From Paraburkholderia acidipaludis NBRC 101816 (GTDB taxonomy: Bacteria; Pseudomonadota; Gammaproteobacteria; Burkholderiales; Burkholderiaceae), in assembly GCF_000684975.1 (NCBI RefSeq), contig NZ_BAXZ01000004.1:333986-397985 (forward strand): 64,000 nt of DNA. The letters run 5' to 3'. Made by a program: the position numbers and the translations under genes. Each line of letters starts with the position of its first letter. The stretch's first letter is position 1. Below the pieces are notes generated by a model, which saw only the letters and a list, made by a program, of their open reading frames with translations, did no database searches and had not been told where the DNA came from. This document shows positions 8,231-16,809 of this stretch, one piece after another.

Positions 8231-8335
8231 TCAATATACGACGACCGCCGGATGGTAGTAGGCGGGCCTTGCAGGGACCACGATGCAGCCGGACAGCAGG
8301 GCAGCGGTCAAGACGAGCAGCAGGAATGTTTTCAT
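8231..8335 (-). CDS. 34-aa lipoprotein
   Basis: A very short reading frame, MKTFLLLVLTAALLSG then Cys17, IVVPARPAYYHPAVVVY. It has an ideal lipoprotein signal (hydrophobic core, lipobox LSGC) and a 17-residue mature part rich in Pro, Tyr and Val. It lies 25 bp downstream of the tryptophan-repeat protein gene on the same strand, so both are probably one transcript. Tiny tyrosine-rich lipoproteins of this form are common in Burkholderiales but functionally unknown. The ribosome-binding site is weak. Confidence 0.6.
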   Translation of the reverse strand: MKTFLLLVLTAALLSGCIVVPARPAYYHPAVVVY

Positions 8336-8360
8336 GTTCGTAGTCAGCAGCACCGCGGGC

Positions 8361-8651
8361 TTACGCCCAGTGACCCTCTACCCAGCGCCAGTTCGGGCCG
8401 CGCTGGTCCCAGTGGCCCGGTACCCAGTGGTAGCCCGGGCGCACGCGCCGCCAGTGCCCGCCGATCCAGATGTAACGCCCGTGGTCCCAGCGCCAGTGGC
8501 CCGGATCCCAGGCAAAGCCCGCGCGCGGCGGCGGCACGACTTCGGCGCGCGGCGGCGGCGGGGCGGTGACGATGACCTGGGCGACCGCGGCCGAGGTGGC
8601 GAGCGCTGCGATGGCGGCGACCGCGAGGCGCTTGAGACGGATGGTTTGCAT
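8361..8651 (-). CDS. Secreted YXWGXW-repeat protein (96 aa)
   Basis: Exported protein with a Sec signal peptide (hydrophobic LAVAAIAALATSAAVA, likely cleavage after AVA-Q), a proline-rich linker and repeated W-x-x-G-H-W units (DPGHWRWDHGRYIWIGGHW, PGYHWVPGHWD, WRWVEGHW). Unlike the protein at 3386 there is no lipobox cysteine. Function is unknown; aromatic repeats of this kind suggest an envelope-associated role. Confidence 0.75.
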   Translation of the reverse strand: MQTIRLKRLAVAAIAALATSAAVAQVIVTAPPPPRAEVVPPPRAGFAWDPGHWRWDHGRYIWIGGHWRRVRPGYHWVPGHWDQRGPNWRWVEGHWA

Positions 8652-8803
8652 GACTTTTTCTCCGGGTGGGGACGGGGGACAGTGTTCCGTTTTTGCTTTA
8701 ACGGCCCGGCGCGCGGAATCCGTCGCGCGCCACGCAAAATTTTTTAGTCACGCGACTCCCCTTACAATAGGGACAGCTTTTTCACGGCCGGCCAGCCCAG
8801 ATC

Positions 8804-9583
8804 ATGACCCGAGACCTACGCCTCACCCTCAATGCGCGCCAGCAGGAGTTGCTCGACTGGGTGCAGCGCGACGGCTTCGTCACGGTGGACGATCTCGCGG
8901 CGCACTTCAGCGTGACGCCGCAGACGATCCGCCGCGACGTGAACTGGCTCGCCGACATGAACCTCCTGCGCCGCTACCACGGCGGCGCGAGTCTGCCGAC
9001 GAGTTCGGAGAACCTCTCGTACAGCGCGCGCCAGGGCATGTTCCATGACGAGAAGCGGCGTATCGCGGCGCTCGCGGCGAAGCACATTCCCGATCAGGCC
9101 TCGCTCTTCATCAACCTCGGCACGACCACGGAGGAAGTGGCGCGCGCGCTGAATCACCATCGCGGCTTGCACGTCATCACGAACAATCTGAACGTGGCGA
9201 GCATGATGAGCGGCTACCCCGAATGCGAGGTGCTGATCACGGGCGGCATCGTGCGGCCGTGGGACAAGGGCATCGTGGGCGAGCTGACCATCGACTTCAT
9301 CCGCCAGTTCAAGGTGGACTACGCGATCATCGGCACCTCGGCCATCGAAACGGACGGCACGCTGCGCGACTTCGACACGCGCGAGGTGCGCGTGGCGGAG
9401 GCCATCATGCAGCACGCGCGGACCGTTTATCTGGTGACGGATCATTCGAAAATCGGCCGGCCGGCGCTCGTGCGCCAGGGGCACCTGAGCCAGGTTCACG
9501 CGCTTTTCACCGACAAACCGCTGCCGCCCGACATGAACGAGACCATCGCAGCGGCGGGCACGCAGGTGTTCGTGGCCGAGTAG
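8804..9583 (+). CDS. glpR: GlpR, DeoR-family glycerol-3-phosphate regulon repressor
   Basis: DeoR-family repressor of glycerol use, inactivated by glycerol-3-phosphate in characterised relatives. The N-terminal winged helix-turn-helix spans about residues 7-60 (FVTVDDLAAHFSVTPQTIRR); the sugar-phosphate isomerase-like sensor domain includes LFINLGTTTEEVARAL and DHSKIGRPALVR. Length of 259 residues is typical. Its position directly before glpD, glpK and glpF, with repeated GTTCG/CGAAC boxes in the following intergenic region, supports the assignment. TACAAT about 40 bases upstream is a possible -10 element. Confidence 0.92.
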   Translation: MTRDLRLTLNARQQELLDWVQRDGFVTVDDLAAHFSVTPQTIRRDVNWLADMNLLRRYHGGASLPTSSENLSYSARQGMFHDEKRRIAALAAKHIPDQASLFINLGTTTEEVARALNHHRGLHVITNNLNVASMMSGYPECEVLITGGIVRPWDKGIVGELTIDFIRQFKVDYAIIGTSAIETDGTLRDFDTREVRVAEAIMQHARTVYLVTDHSKIGRPALVRQGHLSQVHALFTDKPLPPDMNETIAAAGTQVFVAE

Positions 9584-9625
9584 AGGCTCATTAAGGGGCT
9601 GGAACGCGCCGGATGCGCGTTTCGT

Positions 9626-9664
9626 GTTCATTCGAACATCGAGGCGTCGCCATTCGAACATCGA
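9626..9664. promoter_or_regulatory. Paired CATTCGAACATCGA boxes after glpR
   Basis: The 14-mer CATTCGAACATCGA occurs exactly twice (9629-9642 and 9651-9664), 22 bp apart, two turns of DNA. The first copy lies inside the dyad TGTTC-ATTC-GAACA. They resemble GlpR operators of other proteobacteria, which are built from GTTCG/CGAAC half-sites. Confidence 0.5.
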
Positions 9665-9865
9665 CGCCGCCTGGGCCCCACGCCAACGCGGCACGCGGCA
9701 TGCTCTTTTCCAGACTCGAACGGCGTTCCGCTGGGTCGGGTCAGAGCTTGATTCCTGCAGTCTTTTCCCGCTCAAAGACCCGCCGGCATGGGCTTGTCGC
9801 CGTTGCGCCAGGGCGGGCTTGCTGCTACCGCCGTGGGCCGAATACCTCAGGCAAACCCTAAGCAA

Positions 9866-9926
9866 GAACGAACTTTACTTTTTCGAATTTGTTCGTTAGA
9901 TTTCGTATTCGAACATTTCGGGTTCG
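9866..9926. promoter_or_regulatory. GlpR-type operator cluster upstream of glpD
   Basis: Within 60 bp before the glpD start lie GAACGAAC, TTCGAAT, TGTTCG, ATTCGAACATTTCG and GGTTCG, that is five or more GTTCG/CGAAC half-sites in both orientations. The stretch is AT-rich compared with its surroundings, as expected for a promoter. GlpR as the binding protein is inferred from gene order. Confidence 0.55.
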
Positions 9927-9947
9927 TCTTATTTTCAGGGACAGCAG

Positions 9948-11528
9948 GTGAGTCAACAGAATCGGTACGATCTGCTCGTGGTTGGCGGAGGGATCAACGG
10001 CGCGGGCATCGCGCGCGACGCGGCCGGGCGCGGCCTGTCCGTGCTTCTTTGCGAGCAGGACGATCTCGCTTCGCATACCTCTTCGGCCAGCACGAAGCTG
10101 ATTCACGGCGGCCTGCGCTATCTCGAGTACAAGGAGTTCGGTCTCGTGCGCAAGGCGCTGCAGGAGCGCGAAACGCTGCTGCGGGCGGCGCCGCACATCA
10201 TGTGGCCGCTGCGCTTCGTGATGCCGCACGTGCCGAACCTGCGCCCCGCCTGGCTGATCCGCGTCGGCCTCTTTCTCTACGACCACCTCGCGAAGCGCGA
10301 ACTGCTGCCGGGCTCGCGCGGCATCGACATGCGCCGGCATCCGGCCGGGGCGCCGCTCGTCGATTCGATCCGCCGCGGCTTCGTCTATTCGGACGGCTGG
10401 GTGAACGACGCGCGCCTCGTCGTGCTCAACGCGATGGATGCGAAAGAGCGCGGCGCCGAGATTCTTACGCGCACGAAGCTCGTTTCGGCACGTCGCACGC
10501 ATGGAGCGAATGGTGCCGGCGGCGCAGAATGGCAGGCACGCCTGCAGCGCGCGGACGGCTCGATCCTGGACGTGCGCGCCCGCGCGATCGCCAACGCGGC
10601 GGGGCCGTGGGTGGGCGAGGTGCTGCACGGCGCGCTCGGCCGCGGCGCGCAGCACAGCGTGCGGCTCGTGAAGGGCAGCCATATCGTGACGAAGCGTCTG
10701 TTCGAGCACGATCATGCGTACATCTTCCAGAACCCGGACAAGCGCATTATCTTTGCGATTCCTTACGAACACGACTTCACGCTGATCGGCACGACCGACG
10801 TGGAGTATCACAACGATCCCGCGCAGGTCGCCATCGACGGCGACGAAACGCGCTATCTGTGCGACTCGATCAACCGCTACTTCAAACGCAAGATCTCGCC
10901 CGCCGACGTTTACTGGACCTATTCGGGCGTGCGTCCGCTGCTCGAGGATGAGGGGGCCGACAACCCGGCCGCCGTCACGCGCGACTACAAGCTGGAGCTG
11001 GACGAAAGCGAAGGCGCGCCGCTCCTCTCCGTGTTCGGCGGCAAGATCACGACGTTCCGCAAGCTTGCCGAAGAGGCGTCCGACCTGTTGTGCCGCGCGC
11101 TCGGCTCGCATGCCGGCGCCTGGACGGCGGGTGCGCCGCTGCCGGGCGGCGACATGGCCAATGCGCGCTTCGAACCGTTCGAGCAGGCCTTCGCGAAACG
11201 TCACGCGTGGCTGCCCGCGCCGCTCGTGCACCGCTATGCGCGCGCCTACGGCACGCGCGCGAGCCGCGTGGTGGGCGACGCGGTCTCGCTGGCAGGGCTC
11301 GGCGAGGAGATCGCACCGGGGATCTACGAAGCGGAATTGCGTTACCTGCGCGACGCCGAATGGGCGACCTGCGCGCAGGACGTCCTGTGGCGCCGTTCGA
11401 AGCTCGGCCTGCACGTTGCGCCCGAGACGCTCGGCGACGTGACGGCCGCCATCGACGCCTGGTTCGGCGCCGCGTGCGCGGCGTCGGCTCCGGCAGCCCG
11501 GAGCGCGGCGCATCAGGCGATGCACTAA
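9948..11528 (+). CDS. glpD: Glycerol-3-phosphate dehydrogenase, aerobic
   Basis: Membrane-associated FAD enzyme that oxidises sn-glycerol-3-phosphate to dihydroxyacetone phosphate and passes electrons to quinone. The FAD-binding Rossmann motif is LLVVGGGINGAGIARDAAGR at residues 9-28, followed by HTSSASTKLIHGGLRYLEY, a GlpD signature. Length of 526 residues is normal. The start is GTG with AGGGAC 7 bases upstream; the N-terminus SQQNRYDLLVVGG begins where the family does. It lies downstream of the glpR operator cluster. Confidence 0.93.
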   Translation: MSQQNRYDLLVVGGGINGAGIARDAAGRGLSVLLCEQDDLASHTSSASTKLIHGGLRYLEYKEFGLVRKALQERETLLRAAPHIMWPLRFVMPHVPNLRPAWLIRVGLFLYDHLAKRELLPGSRGIDMRRHPAGAPLVDSIRRGFVYSDGWVNDARLVVLNAMDAKERGAEILTRTKLVSARRTHGANGAGGAEWQARLQRADGSILDVRARAIANAAGPWVGEVLHGALGRGAQHSVRLVKGSHIVTKRLFEHDHAYIFQNPDKRIIFAIPYEHDFTLIGTTDVEYHNDPAQVAIDGDETRYLCDSINRYFKRKISPADVYWTYSGVRPLLEDEGADNPAAVTRDYKLELDESEGAPLLSVFGGKITTFRKLAEEASDLLCRALGSHAGAWTAGAPLPGGDMANARFEPFEQAFAKRHAWLPAPLVHRYARAYGTRASRVVGDAVSLAGLGEEIAPGIYEAELRYLRDAEWATCAQDVLWRRSKLGLHVAPETLGDVTAAIDAWFGAACAASAPAARSAAHQAMH

Positions 11529-11553
11529 AGCCCGGCATCGAAGATCGGCAATT

Positions 11554-11589
11554 AGTCGGGCAAAAAGTCGGGCAAACAGCCGGGCAATC
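11554..11589. repeat. 12-bp tandem repeat between glpD and glpK
   Basis: AGTCGGGCAAAA, AGTCGGGCAAAC and AGCCGGGCAATC run head to tail. Weaker copies extend leftwards (AGATCGGCAATT, AGCCCGGCATCG), reaching to within a base or two of the glpD stop codon. The array ends 58 bp before glpK, so it is transcribed in any glpDK message. Confidence 0.65.
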
Positions 11590-11647
11590 AAAACGTGCCG
11601 CCTCGCGCGGCGCGAATCACAACTACCAACGGAAGGAGATAAGAGAC

Positions 11648-13150
11648 ATGCAGGATCAATACATTCTCGCGCTCGACCAGGGCACGACGAGTTCGCGCGC
11701 GATGCTGTTCGACCGGCAAGGCAACATCGTTTCGATGGCGCAGAAGGAGTTCGAACAGATCTACCCGCAGCCGGGCTGGGTCGAGCACGACCCGCAGGAG
11801 ATCTGGTCCACCCAGGCCGGCGTGGCCGCCGAGGCCGTTACGCGCGCAGGCATGAACGGCACCAATATCGCCGCCATCGGCATCACGAACCAGCGCGAGA
11901 CGACCATCGTATGGGACCGCGAGACGGGCCAGCCGATCTATAACGCGATCGTCTGGCAGGACCGCCGCACGGCCGACTTCTGCGACAAGCTCAAGGCCCA
12001 GGGCCTCGAAGCGAAGGTGCGCGCGAAGACCGGCCTGCCGATCGACTCGTACTTCTCGGGCACGAAGATCCGCTGGATTCTCGACAACGTGGAAGGCGCG
12101 CGCGAAAAGGCGCGCCAGGGGAAGCTCGCGTTCGGCACGGTCGACAGCTGGCTCATCTGGAACTTCACGAAGCACGAACTGCACGTGACCGACGTGACGA
12201 ACGCGTCGCGCACGATGCTCTTCAACATCCATACGCGCGAGTGGGACAACGACCTGCTCGAGGCGCTCGACATTCCGCGCAGCATGCTGCCCGAAGTCCG
12301 TTCGTCATCCGAAGTTTATGGGCCGACGAAGACCACGGTGTTCGCCTCGAAGATTCCGATTGCCGGCATCGCGGGCGACCAGCAGGCGGCACTCTTCGGC
12401 CAGATGTGCACGACCTCGGGCATGGTGAAGAACACCTACGGCACGGGCTGCTTCCTGATGATGAACACGGGCACGAAGCCGATCGAGTCGAAGAACAATC
12501 TCGTCACGACGATTGCCTGGCAGATCGGCAAGGAAGTGCACTACGCGCTCGAAGGCAGCATCTTCATTGCGGGCGCCGTGGTGCAGTGGCTGCGTGACGG
12601 CATGGGCGTCATCAAGAGCGCGGCCGAGATCGAGGCGCTCGCCGGCAGTGTTGCGCATACGGACGGCGTGTATCTCGTGCCCGCGTTCGCCGGTCTCGGC
12701 GCGCCGCACTGGAACGCGCATGCGCGCGGCTCGCTCTTCGGCGTGACGCGCGGCACGACCTCGGCGCACCTTGCGCGCGCGGCGCTCGATTCGATCGCTT
12801 ATCAGTCGCTCGACGTGCTTTCGGCCATGGAAGCCGACTCGGGCATCAGCATCGGCGAGCTGCGCGTGGACGGCGGCGCGAGCGCGAACAATCTGCTCAT
12901 GCAGTTCCAGGCCGACATGCTGGGCGTGGACGTGGTGCGCCCGCAGATCACCGAGACCACGGCGCTGGGCGCCGCGTACCTCGCGGGCCTCGCGACGGGC
13001 TACTGGAAGAGCATTGACGAAGTGCAGAGCCAGTGGCAGCTCGACCGCCGCTTCGGTCCCACGATGGCGGCCGATCAGGTGGACAAGTGCCGCGCCGGCT
13101 GGCAGCGTGCGGTACGCGCGGCCAAGGCATGGGCGGACGACACGCACTGA
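11648..13150 (+). CDS. glpK: Glycerol kinase
   Basis: FGGY-family cytoplasmic kinase that converts glycerol and ATP to glycerol-3-phosphate, trapping glycerol taken up by GlpF. The N-terminal ATP-binding motif is ILALDQGTTSSRAMLFD; further family blocks are TNQRETTIVWDRETGQPIYN and GLGAPHWNAHARG. Length of 500 residues matches the family. The ATG at 11648 follows a strong GGAAGGAGAT Shine-Dalgarno. Its product is the substrate of GlpD upstream. Confidence 0.95.
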   Translation: MQDQYILALDQGTTSSRAMLFDRQGNIVSMAQKEFEQIYPQPGWVEHDPQEIWSTQAGVAAEAVTRAGMNGTNIAAIGITNQRETTIVWDRETGQPIYNAIVWQDRRTADFCDKLKAQGLEAKVRAKTGLPIDSYFSGTKIRWILDNVEGAREKARQGKLAFGTVDSWLIWNFTKHELHVTDVTNASRTMLFNIHTREWDNDLLEALDIPRSMLPEVRSSSEVYGPTKTTVFASKIPIAGIAGDQQAALFGQMCTTSGMVKNTYGTGCFLMMNTGTKPIESKNNLVTTIAWQIGKEVHYALEGSIFIAGAVVQWLRDGMGVIKSAAEIEALAGSVAHTDGVYLVPAFAGLGAPHWNAHARGSLFGVTRGTTSAHLARAALDSIAYQSLDVLSAMEADSGISIGELRVDGGASANNLLMQFQADMLGVDVVRPQITETTALGAAYLAGLATGYWKSIDEVQSQWQLDRRFGPTMAADQVDKCRAGWQRAVRAAKAWADDTH

Positions 13151-13249
13151 GCCGCTTTCCGGATCAATCAGGCATACGAACAAAAAACATTTTTCATGCA
13201 GCAGGGCGCGCATGAGCGCGTGCCTGCCGCATGGCTAGAGAGACACATC

Positions 13250-13969
13250 ATGTCACCATACATTGCAGAATTCATCGGCACAGCGATTCTCGTGCTGCTC
13301 GGCAACGGCGCGGTCGCCAACGTGCTGCTCGCCAAGACGAAAGGCAACGGCGCCGATCTCATCGTCATCGTGTTCGGCTGGGCCATGGCCGTGTTCGTCG
13401 CGGTCTATGTCACGGCGTCGTTCAGCGGCGCGCACCTGAATCCCATCGTCACGATCAGCCTCGCGCTGGCGGGCAAGTTCGCGTGGTCGAAGGTGGGCGG
13501 CTACGTGGCCGCGCAGATGCTGGGCGGCATGGCCGGCGCGCTGATCGTGTGGCTCGCGTATCGCCAGCACTTCGCGCGCGAAGCGGACGCCGACCTCAAG
13601 CTCGCCGTGTTCTGCACGGCGCCCGCGATCCGCAGCGTGAAGCACAACGTGCTGACCGAGGCCATCTGTACGTTCATCCTGATTCTGGGCGTGTTGTATC
13701 TCGCGTCGCCGCAGGTGGGGCTCGGCGCGCTCGATGCGCTGCCGGTGGGCCTGCTCGTGCTCGGCATCGGCATTTCGCTGGGGGGGCCCACGGGCTATGC
13801 GATGAGCCCGGCGCGCGATCTGTCGCCGCGCATCATGCACGCGCTGCTGCCGATTCCGGGCAAGCGCGACAGCGACTGGCGCTATGCGTGGATTCCGGTG
13901 ATCGGGCCGCTCGTGGGCGGGGCCGCGGCAGCCGGACTCTATAACTACCTGCACCTGCACACGGTCTGA
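13250..13969 (+). CDS. glpF: Glycerol facilitator / aquaglyceroporin (MIP family)
   Basis: Inner-membrane channel of the major intrinsic protein family, 239 residues with six predicted membrane helices, following glpK by 99 bp. Both pore loops are recognisable but each departs from the canonical Asn-Pro-Ala: the first reads SGAHLNPIVT (NPI) and the second GYAMSPARDLSPR (SPA). The arginine of the selectivity filter after the second motif is kept. The ATG at 13250 is taken because the conserved N-terminus begins there; only a weak GAGAG precedes it. Glycerol as the substrate is inferred from the operon. Confidence 0.85.
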   Translation: MSPYIAEFIGTAILVLLGNGAVANVLLAKTKGNGADLIVIVFGWAMAVFVAVYVTASFSGAHLNPIVTISLALAGKFAWSKVGGYVAAQMLGGMAGALIVWLAYRQHFAREADADLKLAVFCTAPAIRSVKHNVLTEAICTFILILGVLYLASPQVGLGALDALPVGLLVLGIGISLGGPTGYAMSPARDLSPRIMHALLPIPGKRDSDWRYAWIPVIGPLVGGAAAAGLYNYLHLHTV

Positions 13970-14008
13970 CCGGCCGCCGCTGGTCGGACACTTCCTGTGT
14001 CATCGTTC

Positions 14009-14039
14009 ACGCCCCGGGCTTTCGCGGCCTCGGGGCGTT
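14009..14039 (+). terminator. Terminator-like hairpin after glpF
   Basis: ACGCCCCG and CGGGGCGT form a perfect 8-bp GC stem, with a short T-containing run (TTGTCGCTT) on its 3' side. It lies 40 bp after the glpF stop and probably ends the glp transcript. Confidence 0.55.
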
Positions 14040-14157
14040 GTCGCTTGTACGGCGTCAGGCGGGGCGCTCAGGGTAAGCGTGGATACGCTTTCTGACAATT
14101 GCTAACATCCTCATGGCTCACGAGGCGGTAACGTACCGGCCTGAACAAGGATCGAGC

Positions 14158-14253
14158 ATGAAACTCCCGAACAACACTGCCATCGCCGTTGCGCTCGCCG
14201 CGATTGCGCTCTCTGTCTCGGCGCTCATCATCGCGGTCGCACAGCACGTTTGA
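14158..14253 (+). CDS. 31-aa single-pass membrane peptide
   Basis: Short reading frame MKLPNNTAIAVALAAIALSV followed by SALIIAVAQHV. AAGGA stands 8 bases before the ATG. After a polar six-residue head nearly the whole peptide is one hydrophobic helix, so a small inner-membrane protein is predicted. It ends 9 bp before the convergent end of the cysteine desulfurase-like gene. Function unknown. Confidence 0.5.
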   Translation: MKLPNNTAIAVALAAIALSVSALIIAVAQHV

Positions 14254-14262
14254 ACGGGCGCA

Positions 14263-15435
14263 TCAAGCGCCCTGGACCGCCGCCGGGCTCACCGACTCGA
14301 TCACTTCGCGCAAGCGGCCAATCGCGAAGTCGACATCTTCCTGCTTCGTAAACCGGCCGAGGCTCAGCCGGATCGTGCGCGACGCCGCTTCGGCGGCAAG
14401 ACCGATTCCCATCAGCACATGCGAAGGCGTGCCGGCCGCCGAGCTGCAGGCCGACGTCGAAGACACCGCGAAGTCCGACCCGAGCAGAAACGGGAAAAAG
14501 CCCGCGTGATCCACGAGCAAGCTCATCGTGTGCGCAATGCGCCGCGCCTCGCGCGCGTTGAGCGAGACCCCTGCGAGACCGGCGATGCCGTCCAGCAACC
14601 GTGCGCCCAGTTGCGCGATGCGGGCGTTGTCGGCTTCGCCATCGGCGGCGGCGATGGCGCACGCCGTGCCCATGCCCACGATCTGATGCGTGGCCAGCGT
14701 GCCCGAGCGCAGGCCGCGCTCGTGGCCGCCGCCGTGCATCTGCGGAGCGAGGCGCGCGGCAATGCCTTCGCGCACATACAGCGCGCCGATGCCCTTGGGC
14801 CCGTAGACCTTGTGCGCGGACATCGACATGAGGTCGATGCCGAGCGCCTTCACGTCGATAGGCGTCTTGCCGAGGGCCTGTGCCGCATCGACGTGCAGCA
14901 GCGCGCCGGCCGCGTGCACGATCGGTGCGATCGCGGCGATGTCGGTGAGCGTGCCGATTTCGTTGTTCACCAGCATCAGCGAGACGAGGCCGGTGTCCTC
15001 GCGCAGCGCGGCGGCAACGGCCGCGGGCGAAATCGAGCCGTCGGGCGCGGGGCGCAGCCACGTAACGGGCGTGCCGCGCTTTTCCAGGCTGGCGGCCGTA
15101 TCGAGAATGGCTTTGTGCTCGAGGATGCTCGTGACGAGGTGCGGCCGCGCCGTGGCGGCTTCGGCATAGCCCTTGAGCGCGAGATTGTTCGATTCGGTCG
15201 CGCCCGAGGTCCACACGATCTCGGCGGCTTCGGCGCCGATCAGCGCCGCGACCTGTTGCCGGGCGCGCTCCACGAGCGCGCGGGCGCGGGTGCCCGCGTC
15301 GTGCGAGCTCGACGCGGGGTTGCCGAAAACGCCGTCCATGCCGAGGCAATCGCTCATGGCCGCGATGACGCGCGGGTCGGCCGGCGTGGTCGCCGCGTAG
15401 TCGAAGTAATGCAGGTGTCCAGGGTTCGTCGTCAT
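14263..15435 (-). CDS. Cysteine desulfurase-like PLP enzyme (NifS/IscS type)
   Basis: PLP-dependent class V aminotransferase-fold protein, 390 residues, of the kind that removes sulfur from cysteine for Fe-S or thio-cofactor assembly. The PLP lysine is Lys209 in SMSAHKVYGPKG; the N-terminus YFDYAATTPADP and the HVDAAQALGK block are typical. The mobile-loop cysteine is Cys330 in SSTSACSSAAG. GGAGG precedes the ATG by 4 bases. It follows nnrS on the same strand after about 150 bp; the housekeeping iscS is normally in an isc operon, so this is probably a second, specialised copy. Confidence 0.85.
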   Translation of the reverse strand: MTTNPGHLHYFDYAATTPADPRVIAAMSDCLGMDGVFGNPASSSHDAGTRARALVERARQQVAALIGAEAAEIVWTSGATESNNLALKGYAEAATARPHLVTSILEHKAILDTAASLEKRGTPVTWLRPAPDGSISPAAVAAALREDTGLVSLMLVNNEIGTLTDIAAIAPIVHAAGALLHVDAAQALGKTPIDVKALGIDLMSMSAHKVYGPKGIGALYVREGIAARLAPQMHGGGHERGLRSGTLATHQIVGMGTACAIAAADGEADNARIAQLGARLLDGIAGLAGVSLNAREARRIAHTMSLLVDHAGFFPFLLGSDFAVSSTSACSSAAGTPSHVLMGIGLAAEAASRTIRLSLGRFTKQEDVDFAIGRLREVIESVSPAAVQGA

Positions 15436-15587
15436 AAGGCCTCCGCCAATCGAAGGAGAAAATCCTACCGACCTGGAGCGAGAAAATGCTTCCAAATTGG
15501 CGGCGCGTGACGGGGGCGACGTAGATAAAAATTCTATCGTGCGACATGCCGGCGATGAAGCCGCGAGGGTCGCCGGGCGGCCTTGCG

Positions 15588-16789
15588 CTAACCCTCCTTG
15601 CCGTCCAGCCGCGGACGGCAAAGCCATCCCGCGTAACGCACGCAATACGCGGCGAACGCCGCGATCCAGCAGACCGCCGATACGTCGATGGCCGCAAGCG
15701 TCCACGCCGGCACCAGCGCGGGCACGACCACGCGCATCACGGCGGCCAGCATCAGCAGTCCATAGCAGGCGATCTCGATGCGCCCCGCGACGAGCGGCCG
15801 GCCCGTATGCCCCCGCGCCGTGCGCGTGATCATGGCGATGATCGCGCAGCCGATCGCGCCCACCGTGAACGCGTGCATCGCGAGCGAATGGGCGACGTAG
15901 CCGCACGATGCGAGCGCAAGCATCGCGAAGCCGAGCGGAATCCACGCATAGGCAACATGCAGGATCGCGAGGATGGGGCGATTGCCGACGCGCCATGAGC
16001 GCCAGCCGAACCACCGCCAACCCTGCACGAGAGCGGCGGCGAGGCTCGCGGCGGCTACCGCGGGGCGGGGCGCGCCGAATCCGTCCATGACAAAGGCGAG
16101 TGCGGTGAGCGGCATCACCGCGGCTTCGACAAAACGCCAGCGCAGGAATGCATAGCCCGGAACCGCATTGGCGGTGAAGGACGGAATGATGCGTCCGCCG
16201 ATGACGGTCACGAACAGCACAAGCAGGCCGACCGCGAGCCAGGCGCTACGCAGCGCCCAGTCCGCGTGTCCGCTGCCGGCCGCCAGATGGAACGCGAGGT
16301 TGGCGGCCGCGAGCAGCCCGAGCGCAACGGGCAGGAAAACGTTGTGGCGGTTCTGCGCGCGGACGAGCACGCGCAGCAACACGAATGCACAGACAGGCAG
16401 GAACGCGACATCGACCGTGGCGGCGAGCGCGGCGGGAGCCCAGGCCACGGCCGCGCGCCCGGCCAGCCAGAGCAGCCACAGCGCGGCGAGCGAGCGGCCC
16501 TGTGCGGGCGTCACGGAGGTCCACGCGCGTACGGCGGTAAGCAGGAAGCCCACCACGATGGCCGCGGCAAAGCCGAAGATCATTTCGTGGACATGCCAGA
16601 GGACGCCGGGCAGGGAGGACTGAAGACCCGGCAGGGGATGACCGTCTATCGCGGCCAGCCACGCGAGCATCGCGGCGCTGCCGAACAGCGCGCCGCCCAG
16701 GTAGAACGGGCGAAAGCCGAGCGCCCAGAGTGCGAAGCGGCGGCGCGGCGCGGCGCGGCCGGCGGTTCGGCGATGCTGTGGAGATTCAT
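15588..16789 (-). CDS. nnrS: NnrS-family NO-responsive membrane protein, frameshifted near its start
   Basis: NnrS is a multi-pass inner-membrane heme/copper protein linked to nitric-oxide stress. The body shows the family in RFALWALGFRPFYLGGALFG, LWHVHEMIFGF and many hydrophobic segments. The natural start, MNLHSIAEPPAAP at 16789 after GGGAG, is in a different frame from the rest. The shift falls in four tandem GCCGC units (16740-16759): removing one unit joins MNLHSIAEPPAAPRRR to FALWALGFRPF and gives exactly 399 codons including stop. As sequenced, only products from an internal start, such as the ATG at 16670, would be made. It could be a mutation, a switchable repeat or a sequencing error. 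An NsrR-like box lies 21 bp upstream. Confidence 0.8.
16740..16759. repeat. Four tandem 5-bp units inside nnrS
   Basis: Plus strand GCGGC four times (GCCGC on the coding strand), at codons 11-17 of nnrS. Each gain or loss of a unit changes the reading frame by 5 bases. Three units restore the full gene; the four present put it out of frame. Confidence 0.85.
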
Positions 16790-16809
16790 GCTTTGCGCTC
16801 CCGCTAATA

